NCBI GenBank assembly: GCA_002953655.1
Contig: CP025839.1
Span: forward strand, 1,488,001 to 1,552,000
Direction of reading: 5' to 3'
Source of the DNA: Latilactobacillus sakei
GTDB taxonomy: Bacteria; Bacillota; Bacilli; Lactobacillales; Lactobacillaceae
DNA: 64,000 nt
Part shown: positions 8,459 to 16,681 of the stretch, piece after piece
How the letters are laid out: every line of letters begins with the position of its first letter
Position numbering within the stretch: the stretch's first letter is position 1
Program-made: the position numbers and the translations under genes
The notes under the pieces: model-generated
Told to the model about the DNA's origin: nothing
Seen by the model: the letters and a program-made list of their open reading frames with translations, nothing else
Databases searched by the model: none

Positions 8459-9010
8459 ATGTCAATTGATCTCAATCAAATTAAACAGGATTTAACCCAA
8501 ATTACCAACGACGTCTTAACGGCCGCCAACTTACGCCGTGGCGATATCTTCGTGCTCGGTTGTTCAACGAGTGAAGTGGTTGGCGGCCACATTGGCAAAG
8601 CCTCTAGCCGCGAAGTCGGTGCAACGATTATCGAAACCCTTTTAGGGATTCTCAAGCCGCTCGATATCCAATTAGCCGTCCAAGGTTGCGAACACATCAA
8701 TCGTAGTTTAGTAATGGAACGTTCCGTCGCTGAAGCACACAATTTCGAAATTGTCTCCGTTGTTCCCGCAATGCACGCTGGTGGGGCTTGTTCCGTCGCT
8801 GCCTTTGAACAATATAGCGATCCCGTTGAGGTGGAACATATCGTCGCCCATGCCGGCCTTGATATTGGGGATACGGCCATTGGCATGCACGTGAAGTTCG
8901 TGCAAGTTCCTGTGCGTCCTAGTCTCGATACACTAGGCGCCGCACACGTAACAGCCCTTCGTTCACGACCCAAATACGTCGGTGGCCCACGTGCTACTTA
9001 TGTCATATAA
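8459..9010 (+). CDS. DUF436 / YwlG family (TIGR01440) protein
   Basis: A 183-residue soluble protein of the conserved Firmicute family TIGR01440. The N-terminal helix is followed by [19 protein letters not shown] (about 32-50) and [16 protein letters not shown]. The function is unknown; conserved Cys and His residues hint at catalysis or metal binding. It begins 11 bp after the ECF gene with a TAGGAGTT site, completing a three-gene B6-type operon that ends at a strong terminator. Elsewhere this family often sits beside glyA/upp; the placement here with B6 genes is notable because GlyA is PLP-dependent. Confidence 0.88.
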   Translation: MSIDLNQIKQDLTQITNDVLTAANLRRGDIFVLGCSTSEVVGGHIGKASSREVGATIIETLLGILKPLDIQLAVQGCEHINRSLVMERSVAEAHNFEIVSVVPAMHAGGACSVAAFEQYSDPVEVEHIVAHAGLDIGDTAIGMHVKFVQVPVRPSLDTLGAAHVTALRSRPKYVGGPRATYVI

Positions 9011-9014
9011 GCAC

Positions 9015-9060
9015 ATCTAAAAAAAGGCATTCAGAAATTAATCTGAATGCCTTTTTAGAT
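9015..9060. terminator. Bidirectional terminator
   Basis: A long stem with core AGGCATTCAGA/TCTGAATGCCT, plus A and T runs on either side. It ends the B6-type operon (+) and, from the other side, the glmS transcript after its repeat array. Confidence 0.9.
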
Positions 9061-9061
9061 T

Positions 9062-9112
9062 TGCTACGTTATGTTAATGCTCAAAACCTGATTGAGTTTT
9101 AAAACCACTCTT
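9062..9112 (+). repeat. Palindromic 3'-UTR element, right half only
   Basis: Matches the right half of the ~120-bp element: GTTAATGCTCAAAA, then a variable arm, then ACCACTCTT. The left half is absent, possibly removed by, or fused to, the adjacent terminator. Confidence 0.7.
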
Positions 9113-9116
9113 ACTT

Positions 9117-9237
9117 GAAACGTGCCTTTAAAGCTAGATTTCTGCGCTTAACGACGATTGTCAAATCAGCGATTTCATCGCTAATTCACCACTCTATGTT
9201 AATGCTCAAAATCTGATCAAGCTTTAAAACCACTCTT
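9117..9237 (+). repeat. Palindromic 3'-UTR element, glmS copy 1
   Basis: A full unit running from AAACGTGC to CACTCTT. The outer arms TTTAAAGC and GCTTTAAA are exact reverse complements. The central arms GCGAT and ATCGC close the hairpin. TTCTGCGCTTA and AATGCTCA are the conserved blocks. Confidence 0.85.
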
Positions 9238-9243
9238 ACTTTT

Positions 9244-9363
9244 GAAACGTGCTTTTGATACCAACTTTCTGTGCTTTGCTACACTTGTCAAACCGGCGAA
9301 TCCTTCGCCAATTCGCCAAGTTAGGCAAATGCTCAAAAGTTACCCGGCAGCAAAACCACTCTT
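9244..9363 (+). repeat. Palindromic 3'-UTR element, glmS copy 2
   Basis: A full unit 127 bp from copy 1. The central arms GGCGAA and TTCGCC are perfect. The outer arms (TTTTG with CAAAA) pair only in part, the weakest of the set. Confidence 0.85.
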
Positions 9364-9369
9364 ATTTTT

Positions 9370-9489
9370 GAAACGTGCTTTTAAAACTAGCTTCCTCCGT
9401 TTAGCTACGTTAGTCAAATAACCGATTACATCAATTATTCGCCTAACTAGGCTATACTCAGAAGCTGATCAAGTTTTAAAACCACTCTT
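9370..9489 (+). repeat. Palindromic 3'-UTR element, glmS copy 3
   Basis: A full unit 126 bp from copy 2, with outer arms TTAAAACT and AGTTTTAA. Its last two bases overlap the glmS stop codon (9488-9490). Confidence 0.85.
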
Positions 9490-11302
9490 ATTCTACTGTG
9501 ACACTTTTGGCTAGGTTTCTTGGTTGGTCAACGTCATAGCCTCTTTGAAGACTTGCATAATAAGCAATCAATTGTCCTGGGATAATCCCTAATAATGGTG
9601 CTAATAGTGGATTGACATTTGGTAACACGACTTGGTCGCCAGCTTGTGCGTGGTCTTCGCTGACAATCGTTAACGTCTTAGCGCCACGTGCGCGAACTTC
9701 TTGTAAGTTGCCGCGTGTGTGATCAATCGTCTTAGCATCCGTTAAGAAGGCCATCACTGGTGTCCCTTCTTCAATCAAGGCAATTGTCCCATGTTTCAAT
9801 TCACCGGCAGCAAAACCTTCTGCTTGAATATATGAAATTTCTTTCAACTTCAAGGCGGCTTCTAAACTCAAAGCATAATCTTCGCCCCGACCGATGTAAA
9901 AGGCATTGCGCGTTGTCTTCAAGTACATCGTTGTATAATCTTCAATCGCTTGTTTTTCACTCAATAAGGTTTCCATCCCGGTTGCCACTAAAGCTAACTC
10001 ATGGTTAACGTCAAAATCTTGAGCAGCCTTGATAGCGGTATGGCGACCTAGCGCCACTGCTAAGAATAATTCAACCGCGATTTGCGCGGTGTAAGCCTTC
10101 GTTGAAGCGACCGCAATTTCAGGACCTGCATGCAGCAATAATGTATAATCCGCTTCTCGTGAGAGGGTTGAGCCCTGACTATTAGTGATTGTTAAACTTG
10201 GATAGCCTAATCGGTTCGTTTGAACCAATACTTGGCGACTATCAGCTGTTTCACCACTTTGGGTTAAGAAAATGAAGAATGGTTTCTTCGATAGAATTGG
10301 CATGTGATAACCAAATTCACTGGCCACATGGACTTCCACTGGTTTTTCAGCTAACTTTTCAAATAATGATTGGCCAATTAAACCAGCATGGTAACTGGTA
10401 CCGGCTGCCACAATATAAATCCGGTCTGCATCATCAATTGCCTTGAGAATCGCTGGGTCAATTTTCATTTGACCAGCATCATCCACGTATTCAGTTAACA
10501 AACGGCGCATGACTGCAGGTTGTTCGTCAACTTCTTTTAACATGTAATGCGGGTAAGCGCCTTTACCGGCTGCATTGGCATCCATGTCAACATGGTAACT
10601 ATCACGATGAATGAAAGTCCCGTCTAAATCTTCAATGTCCACCTTGTCTTTTTTAAGGGTGACCATTTCGCGGTCGTGAATTTCAATAAAGTCTTTGGTT
10701 TCGTTTAACATTGCTAAAGCATCTGAACAAACAACGTTGAAATCAGCACCGACACCAATTAATAATGGTGATTTATTCTTAGCCACGTATAACGTCTCGG
10801 GATCGTTCCGATCAATCATGACAAAGGCGTATGACCCTTCAATCAACGTTAATGCCTTGCGGAAAGCTTCCTTAGCTGATAATTGTTCTGTCTTGGCTAA
10901 ATAAGCGATTAATTGAACGGCCACTTCAGTATCTGTTTCACTTGCAAAGTTGACTTGGCTTAAATAAGTTGCCCGTAATTCAGCGTAGTTTGTTAAAACG
11001 CCGTTGTGAACCAAGTAGAAACGACCATCTTCTGAAACGTGTGGGTGCGCATTGGCTTGACTTGCAATACCATGCGTTGCCCAACGTGTATGACCAACAC
11101 CAATTGTCCCCTGTACTTCAGGACCAACGGCGGCTTTTAAAACACTAATTTTACCCGGTTCTTTAACCAAATAATCGCGACCCGTTTGACTATTAACATA
11201 AATCCCTGCTGAGTCATAACCCCGATAAGCTAATTTTTCTAAACCATTTAATAAAATTTCAGTTGTATCTTCTTTACCAATCACACCGACAATTCCACAC
11301 AT
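9488..11302 (-). CDS. glmS: Glutamine-fructose-6-phosphate aminotransferase (isomerizing)
   Basis: Makes glucosamine-6-phosphate from fructose-6-phosphate and glutamine, the first step to UDP-GlcNAc and the cell wall. It is 604 residues, the normal length. The N-terminal glutaminase starts MCGIVGVIG, where Cys2 becomes the nucleophile. Two SIS isomerase domains follow (about 285-420 and 455-590), and the C-terminus DQPRNLAKSVTVE is the family signature. No glmS ribozyme motif is visible upstream; instead GGTATA-type repeats suggest repressor control. GlmM, the next enzyme in the pathway, is encoded 0.9 kb further along. Confidence 0.98.
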   Translation of the reverse strand: MCGIVGVIGKEDTTEILLNGLEKLAYRGYDSAGIYVNSQTGRDYLVKEPGKISVLKAAVGPEVQGTIGVGHTRWATHGIASQANAHPHVSEDGRFYLVHNGVLTNYAELRATYLSQVNFASETDTEVAVQLIAYLAKTEQLSAKEAFRKALTLIEGSYAFVMIDRNDPETLYVAKNKSPLLIGVGADFNVVCSDALAMLNETKDFIEIHDREMVTLKKDKVDIEDLDGTFIHRDSYHVDMDANAAGKGAYPHYMLKEVDEQPAVMRRLLTEYVDDAGQMKIDPAILKAIDDADRIYIVAAGTSYHAGLIGQSLFEKLAEKPVEVHVASEFGYHMPILSKKPFFIFLTQSGETADSRQVLVQTNRLGYPSLTITNSQGSTLSREADYTLLLHAGPEIAVASTKAYTAQIAVELFLAVALGRHTAIKAAQDFDVNHELALVATGMETLLSEKQAIEDYTTMYLKTTRNAFYIGRGEDYALSLEAALKLKEISYIQAEGFAAGELKHGTIALIEEGTPVMAFLTDAKTIDHTRGNLQEVRARGAKTLTIVSEDHAQAGDQVVLPNVNPLLAPLLGIIPGQLIAYYASLQRGYDVDQPRNLAKSVTVE

Positions 11303-11343
11303 ATCAAATTCCTCTTTTTCTCTTTGGTTTTATTTTTAAATTT

Positions 11344-11391
11344 AATTGGTATAACACTTAAATATAATAACACCAACGTTTTTATTGTCAA
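11344..11391 (-). promoter_or_regulatory. glmS promoter with candidate repressor site
   Basis: On the minus strand, TTGACA (11391-11386), a 16-base spacer and TATTAT (11369-11364). Immediately downstream, at 11344-11353, is AATTGGTATA. Similar GGTATA sites lie at 11402-11407 and 11421-11430. GntR-family NagR regulators use GGTATA/GGTCTA-like boxes, so amino-sugar control is plausible but unproven. Confidence 0.6.
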
Positions 11392-11458
11392 TATTTTTAT
11401 CGGTATATATCAATACATATAATTGGTATAGTCCTGAATAAACCCCATTAAATTATGC

Positions 11459-11464
11459 TATACT
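11459..11464 (+). promoter_or_regulatory. Extended -10 box of the small membrane gene
   Basis: TGCTATACT gives a TATACT box with the TGN extension. No clear -35 box is seen. Confidence 0.45.
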
Positions 11465-11498
11465 AGACCTATTCGAAACTTAATCGGGAGTCTTGATC

Positions 11499-11834
11499 AT
11501 GAAAAAAGCCATTCTAATGCTTCGCCTTATTTCGCTAATCGGGTTACTAGTCGGGTTGGGTTTCATCTTGGTTGCCCCGCAGACCGTCGCCTTACATATC
11601 ACCGCTGATAACGTCGTTGATTCATCTGGTAGTCGCTTCATGTTGCTCCTCGAACCGCTCTTATTGATAATCGTCAATGAAGTCAGTATCTTCAGTATCA
11701 AACGCTATCGCCACAATTTTTCATTAACCGAAGCACCGATGATTCTTGTTAAAGAGTGGTATTACATCTCCGCTGCGATTGCCTTGTTGATTACTTTTAG
11801 TTTTGTGATGTATCAACAAATCAGTTGGCATTAA
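11499..11834 (+). CDS. Small membrane protein of unknown function
   Basis: A 111-residue protein with three predicted membrane segments (about 5-28, 48-66 and 88-106). A short loop with HITADNVVDSSGSRF sits between the first two. The pattern, with W-free helices and the HITADNVVDSSGSR motif, resembles the N-terminal part of DUF1648/SdpI-like proteins, but it is too short for a firm call. The start is ATG 11499 because GGGAG lies 8 bases upstream; a TTG two codons earlier is too close to that site. It is divergent from glmS and ends at a terminator. Confidence 0.7.
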   Translation: MKKAILMLRLISLIGLLVGLGFILVAPQTVALHITADNVVDSSGSRFMLLLEPLLLIIVNEVSIFSIKRYRHNFSLTEAPMILVKEWYYISAAIALLITFSFVMYQQISWH

Positions 11835-11846
11835 AATCATGGGCAC

Positions 11847-11892
11847 AAAAAAAGAGCGTCGGACAAAATTAATTTTGTCTTACGCTCTTTTT
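11847..11892. terminator. Terminator hairpin, GGACAAA-core family
   Basis: Stem AGAGCGT with ACGCTCT outside and GGACAAAA with TTTTGTC inside, with A and T runs on both sides. It serves the small membrane gene (+) and the glmM transcript (-) after its two palindromic elements. Confidence 0.85.
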
Positions 11893-11915
11893 GAATCGTC
11901 AAAATTTCATCGTTT

Positions 11916-12037
11916 AAACGTGCTTTTTTGTTGCAACAACTTCCGCTTAATCTAAAATTGCCAGTAATCCTAAAACCTTGGATTACTGGCAATTTGGTCT
12001 TAATGCTCAGTTGCTACCCGCAACTAAAAGCACTCTT
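11916..12037 (+). repeat. Palindromic 3'-UTR element, glmM copy 1 (variant centre)
   Basis: Outer arms TTTTGTTGC and GCAACTAAAA pair with one bulge. The usual centre is replaced by a longer hairpin, ATTGCCAGTAATCC (11957-11970) with GGATTACTGGCAAT (11979-11992). The conserved block TTAATGCTCAG is kept. Confidence 0.8.
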
Positions 12038-12042
12038 GATTT

Positions 12043-12160
12043 AAACATGCTTGTTGAAACTGACTTCTGCGCTTAACGATATTTGCCAAATCAGCGATTT
12101 TATCGCTAATTCGTCAAATTAGGTTAATGCTCAAAGTCAAACCGTTTCAAACGCACTCTT
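12043..12160 (+). repeat. Palindromic 3'-UTR element, glmM copy 2
   Basis: Outer arms TTGAAAC and GTTTCAA are perfect, as is the centre GCGATTTTATCGC. It ends 6 bp from the glmM stop codon. Confidence 0.85.
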
Positions 12161-12166
12161 TTTTAA

Positions 12167-13519
12167 TTATTCACCAATTTCAGATTGAACGACTGCGGCA
12201 ATTTGGTCCGCATATTGGTTAACCTTTTCTTCAGTAGCGGCTTCACACATGACACGTAATAGTGGTTCTGTCCCACTAGGACGGACCAAGACGCGGCCAT
12301 CACCGTTCATTTCTTTTTCAACAGTATCAATGGCAGCTTGGATCTTATCATTTGTTAACCAAGCATCCTTGTCCTTAACTGTTAAGTTAACTAATTTTTG
12401 GGGGTAAGTTTGAACTGGGGCTGCCAATTCTGATAACTTCTTACCGGTTTGTTTCATGACATTCATCAATTGAATCCCAGTTAACATCCCGTCCCCAGTG
12501 TTATGGTAATCGAAGATAATGATATGGCCAGATTGTTCGCCACCTAAGTTAAAACCTTTTTCGCGCATTTCTTCAACAACGTGGCGATCACCAACGTCTG
12601 TTTGGGCCGATTTCATCCCGTTAGCTTCAATTGCTTTATACAAGCCGATGTTACTCATCACGGTTGTAACAATTGTATCTTGTTTCAAACGGCCTTTTTC
12701 AGAAAGATAGTGACCCAAAATAAACATGATCTTGTCGCCATCAATAATGTTCCCTAATTCATCAACTGCGATACACCGATCACCATCACCATCAAAAGCT
12801 AAGCCCATATCAGCGCCTGATTCTAAGACCTTTTTAACAAGGTTTTCAGGATGGGTTGAACCCACACCATCATTGATATTTAAGCCATTTGGATGGGTCG
12901 CAGTGGTTGTAAAATCAGTTTCTAAATCAGCAAAGACCCGGCTAATCAAACCGCTTGTTGAGCCGTTAGCGCCATCAACAGCCACTTTTAAGCCTTCTAA
13001 ATCATCAGGAATTGTATGTTCCAAGAATTGTGTATATTTCAAAGCACCTTCTGGATATTCTTCAACAGTCCCAAGGCCTTCACCTTCTGGACGTGGTAAT
13101 GTATCTTCTGGTGCATCTAAAATAGCTTCAATTTCTTCTTCCGTGGCATCAGGTAATTTATAACCATCAGCTCCGAAGAATTTAATCCCATTATAAATAG
13201 CAGGATTATGTGATGCCGAAATCATGATACCGGCACTTGCTTCTTGAACCTTAATTAAATAAGCAACTGCTGGGGTTGTGATGACGCCTAATGATAGGAC
13301 TTCAATCCCGACTGACAATAAGCCAGAAATTAAAGATTGTTCCAACATTTGTCCTGAAATCCGTGTATCGCGAGCAACTAACACTTTAGGCCGTTGGTTT
13401 TTATCAGCGTGTTTGGTTAAAACGTAGCCGCCAGCGCGACCTAATTTAAATGCCATTTCTGGGCTTAATTCTAGATTAGCAACGCCACGTACACCGTCAG
13501 TTCCAAAATATTTTGTCAT
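12167..13519 (-). CDS. glmM: Phosphoglucosamine mutase
   Basis: Converts glucosamine-6-phosphate to glucosamine-1-phosphate for UDP-GlcNAc. The 450-residue protein carries the active-site ISASHNP (100-106, phosphoserine 103), the metal loop FDGDGDR (about 240-246) and the phosphate-binding [11 protein letters not shown] near the C-terminus. It is the third gene of cdaA-cdaR-glmM, the standard Firmicute arrangement in which GlmM binds and modulates the c-di-AMP synthase CdaA. It starts at ATG 13519 with a GGAG site, 34 bp after cdaR. Confidence 0.98.
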   Translation of the reverse strand: MTKYFGTDGVRGVANLELSPEMAFKLGRAGGYVLTKHADKNQRPKVLVARDTRISGQMLEQSLISGLLSVGIEVLSLGVITTPAVAYLIKVQEASAGIMISASHNPAIYNGIKFFGADGYKLPDATEEEIEAILDAPEDTLPRPEGEGLGTVEEYPEGALKYTQFLEHTIPDDLEGLKVAVDGANGSTSGLISRVFADLETDFTTTATHPNGLNINDGVGSTHPENLVKKVLESGADMGLAFDGDGDRCIAVDELGNIIDGDKIMFILGHYLSEKGRLKQDTIVTTVMSNIGLYKAIEANGMKSAQTDVGDRHVVEEMREKGFNLGGEQSGHIIIFDYHNTGDGMLTGIQLMNVMKQTGKKLSELAAPVQTYPQKLVNLTVKDKDAWLTNDKIQAAIDTVEKEMNGDGRVLVRPSGTEPLLRVMCEAATEEKVNQYADQIAAVVQSEIGE

Positions 13520-13553
13520 GTCTAATTATCTCCATTCCATCTTCTTAAACGTT

Positions 13554-14702
13554 TTATGATTCGTTCGTATTTGCTGTACTGCTTGAGCTATCACTACTGC
13601 TACTTGACTCACTGCTTTGCTCATTATCAGTCGTCTGGCTCTCGCTTGTCGTACTACTGCTACTACTTTGCACTTGGCTTTGACTCATTGAAGTCGTTGA
13701 CTCTGATGAAGACTGCGTTGTTGTTTCCGTACGACTAGTCGTCATCCCAGTTGGTGCCGTCACCTTAATATTGACCTTCACCTGTTTAGGATGACTGTCA
13801 TAGACCCCACTTGGGAGCGTCAAAGTCACCGTGCGTGTCGTATCTTTAGTGATGTCCGTCATATCGACCGTTAGTGGTAAGTCTGTTAAGGTTGCCAAAG
13901 TTTGCTTCTTCCCGTACACCGTTACCTGTTCTGTTTCTGAACTCAACGTGTACTGGTAGCCGCTCTTTTCACCTGTTTTTTGTAAACTCAGTGGGACCGT
14001 CTTTTTATTCATTTGAACGGCAATCTTAATATTAACCGTTTGAGGTGAAATTAAAACATTTACCGTCTTACCATTACGATCAACCGCTTGTAGAAGCGTT
14101 TCTTCGTTAATATCATTTTTGGTCCCTTTATCAGGATCAATTGTCGCTACCACTCGCGCCACTGAATTAACAGCTGCCTTGGCACCACTGACTTGCACGA
14201 CATCTTGACTAATCTTAGGATTGCCAATACTATAGCCAGTCGCCAAATTTTCTTCCTTGACGTTAACTTGTACTGGGAATTCCTTAGTCAATTTATGCTC
14301 GATTTTAACCTTAATGGTAGCTGGTTCAATCTTCACTTTGATGTCTTTGTTAATCCCGGTTTGGGTTAATTTAACCGTATGCGTCCCAGCACCTAACTTC
14401 GTTAAATCGCCAATCACTCGGAAATTCAACGTATTGACAGCCGATGTAATCAACGCATTAGGACCTGACAAGGTTACTTTTACTTTTTGAGGGTAACCGG
14501 TAATAAAATATTTATCGGTATCCGCGTTAATTTGCAATGGGACCTTCACAGTTTCACTGCGGGTTGCTAGCATTTGTGTGTTGTTATTATTAATTTGGCG
14601 CGTGGTATTAATTTTATCAACATTAACGTAGCTAAAAAGGAGTAACGATAAGAAAAGCGCTAATATCCGGTACAACCAAGGCCCTTCTATAAAGTTTTTC
14701 AT
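13554..14702 (-). CDS. cdaR: CdaA regulator, YbbR-repeat protein
   Basis: A membrane-anchored extracellular regulator of the c-di-AMP synthase CdaA. It has one N-terminal transmembrane helix (about 9-26) and then tandem YbbR beta domains (about 45-320, with repeated VKVPLQI, VQVNV and VPLSLQKTG starts). The C-terminal ~60 residues are a Ser/Thr/Gln-rich low-complexity tail that is probably disordered or wall-spanning. It starts directly at the end of cdaA, with a 1-bp overlap, so translation is coupled. The length is usual for lactobacilli. Confidence 0.95.
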   Translation of the reverse strand: MKNFIEGPWLYRILALFLSLLLFSYVNVDKINTTRQINNNNTQMLATRSETVKVPLQINADTDKYFITGYPQKVKVTLSGPNALITSAVNTLNFRVIGDLTKLGAGTHTVKLTQTGINKDIKVKIEPATIKVKIEHKLTKEFPVQVNVKEENLATGYSIGNPKISQDVVQVSGAKAAVNSVARVVATIDPDKGTKNDINEETLLQAVDRNGKTVNVLISPQTVNIKIAVQMNKKTVPLSLQKTGEKSGYQYTLSSETEQVTVYGKKQTLATLTDLPLTVDMTDITKDTTRTVTLTLPSGVYDSHPKQVKVNIKVTAPTGMTTSRTETTTQSSSESTTSMSQSQVQSSSSSTTSESQTTDNEQSSESSSSSDSSSSTANTNES

Positions 14703-15541
14703 TATTTATGGCCTCCTTTTTTGAAGCCGTCAACGAATTCTTGCAATAGGCTCACCTTATCTTCTTCTTGCGTAATTAAGTGTGAGTTTAAGTATTTCAA
14801 GTAATCTTCCCGCGTTAAGTCGCGCATCAATTCGTTATTCTTGGTTAACGTGACCCCGCCGGTTTCTTCAGAAACAACGATCGTCAACGCGTCGGTTACT
14901 TCACTAATTCCGACAGCCGCACGATGCCGTGTCCCCAGTTCCTTAGGAATTAGGTTACTTTCTGACAGTGGTAAGTAAGCCGCCGCAACGGCAATCTTAT
15001 CCTCGCGAATAATAACGGCCCCATCGTGCAGTGGCGTGTTGGGAATAAAGATATTAATCAGTAATTCCCCTGTCACATCAGCATCTAGATCAATCCCAGT
15101 TTCAATATAATCTTCTAAACCGGTATTCATCTGAATGGTAATCAATGCCCCAATGCGCCGCTTTGACATGTACTGAATCGCCTTGTCTAAGGCTTTAATC
15201 AAGTTGTTTTCTTTTTCAAGCTTAGGATTATTGCCCCGCATCAATAGCGAACCGCGCCCGATATGTTCCAAGCCACGACGAATTTCTGGTTGGAAGATGA
15301 CGATTAACGCAATCACAATCCAACTGATAAATTGATCCATGATGTACGACACGGTTCTTAGGCCAAGGTACCAACTGACAATCTTGATGATGGCGATGAC
15401 CATGATGCCTTTGAAAAGCTGCACAGCTTTCGTGCCCCGAATCAACATGATTAATTTATAAATAAAATACCAGACCACAATGATATCCAAAATATTGGCT
15501 AACATGCGCCAGGTTAACAATTGTGCCCAATCAACTGACAT
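14702..15541 (-). CDS. cdaA: Diadenylate cyclase (c-di-AMP synthase)
   Basis: Makes c-di-AMP from two ATP at the membrane; c-di-AMP controls potassium and osmolyte uptake and wall homeostasis. The 279-residue protein has three N-terminal membrane helices (about 10-90) and a DAC domain with the catalytic motifs LHDGAVII and GTRHRAA. The start is ATG 15541, preceded by GGAGGT; an in-frame ATG at 15553 would overlap that site. It heads the cdaA-cdaR-glmM operon, linking c-di-AMP signalling to wall precursor supply. Confidence 0.97.
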   Translation of the reverse strand: MSVDWAQLLTWRMLANILDIIVVWYFIYKLIMLIRGTKAVQLFKGIMVIAIIKIVSWYLGLRTVSYIMDQFISWIVIALIVIFQPEIRRGLEHIGRGSLLMRGNNPKLEKENNLIKALDKAIQYMSKRRIGALITIQMNTGLEDYIETGIDLDADVTGELLINIFIPNTPLHDGAVIIREDKIAVAAAYLPLSESNLIPKELGTRHRAAVGISEVTDALTIVVSEETGGVTLTKNNELMRDLTREDYLKYLNSHLITQEEDKVSLLQEFVDGFKKGGHK

Positions 15542-15613
15542 GGTGACCTCCATTCAAAAAATTTCTTTTTCCATTATACCATGAAGCCTTTTTGTTTGCT
15601 GATAGCTTCACAA

Positions 15614-16681
15614 TTAATGTTGCATCTTAAATTCTAGGAATAAATCGTTGTATAGACCAACCATCTCAGGTGATAAGTCGCTATAAACTTGTAGTTTATT
15701 GAGCACTTTTTGACTTGGGTAATAGGCTGGATTATTCCGGATTGCTGCCGGCAATAATGCTTTAGCTGGCATGTTTGGTGTTGAATAGCCAATGTATTCC
15801 GCGTTTTGAGCCGCATTTTTAGGCGCTAACATGAAGTTTAAAAAGGCATAAGCTGCCTTAGTGTGTTTAGCCGTCTTGGGAATCACGAGGTTATCAAACC
15901 AAACGTTACTCCCTTCTTCTGGGATCACATAGTGCAGATGTTTATTGTTGGCTAACATTTCAGCTGCTTCACCGGACCAAGTCACGGCAACACTCGCTTC
16001 ATTTTGAACCATGTACATCTTAATTTCATCGGCAACAATCGCCTTAACATTAGGTGCCATCTGATCAAGGCGGGCCTTAGCAGCTTTTAACGCCACTGGA
16101 TTAGTACTATTGACAGATTGGCCGTTTTCAATTAAGCCCACCGCCATCATATCCCGCGCACTATCAACAACCATGATTTTACCGCGATATTTTGCCTGCC
16201 ATAAATCAGACCAATGGGTTAAGGGCCGATCGGTCAATTGATCATTATAGATAATACCTAACGTGCCCCAGAAATAAGGGAGTGAGTATTTATTGCCCGG
16301 GTCAAATGGTTGATTCAAATAAGGTTTGCCGATATTTTGATAACCAGTTAAGCGTGAATGATCGATTGGTTTCAAAAGATTGGCCTTCCGCATTTTTTCA
16401 ATCATGTATTCACTCGGAACCGCCAAATCGTAAGCCGTCCCACCTTGTTTAATCTTAGTGTACATCGCTTCATTGCTATCAAAAGTTTCAACTGAAACGT
16501 GATAACCGGTTTGCTTTTCAAATTTCTTAATCAATGATGGATCAATATAATCGCCCCAATTATAGAGGGTTAATGTATTATTTTTTGTGTAACCTTGCGA
16601 TTTTTGTAGCTGAACCGTCCCGAACCAAAGGGCTGCACAGACGACGAGGATTGCTAACGTTAATCGTCCTAATTTATTCAT
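15614..16681 (-). CDS. potD: Spermidine/putrescine ABC transporter, substrate-binding protein
   Basis: The extracytoplasmic polyamine receptor of PotABCD. The 355-residue protein has an uncleaved or cleaved N-terminal signal helix (about 6-22), followed by the PotD signature LTLYNWGDYIDPSLIKKFEKQTG and WSGEAAEML late in the chain. No clear lipobox cysteine follows the helix (VVCAALWFG is early), so anchoring may be by the helix itself. Its start overlaps the potC stop by 4 bp. It is the last gene of the operon. Confidence 0.95.
   Translation of the reverse strand: MNKLGRLTLAILVVCAALWFGTVQLQKSQGYTKNNTLTLYNWGDYIDPSLIKKFEKQTGYHVSVETFDSNEAMYTKIKQGGTAYDLAVPSEYMIEKMRKANLLKPIDHSRLTGYQNIGKPYLNQPFDPGNKYSLPYFWGTLGIIYNDQLTDRPLTHWSDLWQAKYRGKIMVVDSARDMMAVGLIENGQSVNSTNPVALKAAKARLDQMAPNVKAIVADEIKMYMVQNEASVAVTWSGEAAEMLANNKHLHYVIPEEGSNVWFDNLVIPKTAKHTKAAYAFLNFMLAPKNAAQNAEYIGYSTPNMPAKALLPAAIRNNPAYYPSQKVLNKLQVYSDLSPEMVGLYNDLFLEFKMQH

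Noticed and set aside
8476-8973. Minus-strand open frame of 165 codons inside the DUF436 gene
   Set aside because: Shadow of the real plus-strand gene; composition-driven, no ribosome site.
9117-9237. Intrinsic terminators for plus-strand genes in every palindromic element
   Set aside because: The T run follows on the plus strand, but most copies have no plus-strand gene entering them; the neighbouring genes run the other way and use the separate GGACAAAA hairpins.
9062-9489. A CRISPR array behind glmS
   Set aside because: Unit length ~126 bp, internal palindrome, no constant ~30-bp repeat with unique spacers, and no cas gene.
11303-11498. glmS ribozyme
   Set aside because: No conserved ribozyme core or length is visible; an AT-rich promoter with GGTATA boxes occupies the gap.
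12726-13163. Plus-strand open frame of 145 codons opposite glmM
   Set aside because: Antisense shadow with skewed, low-complexity translation and no start signal.
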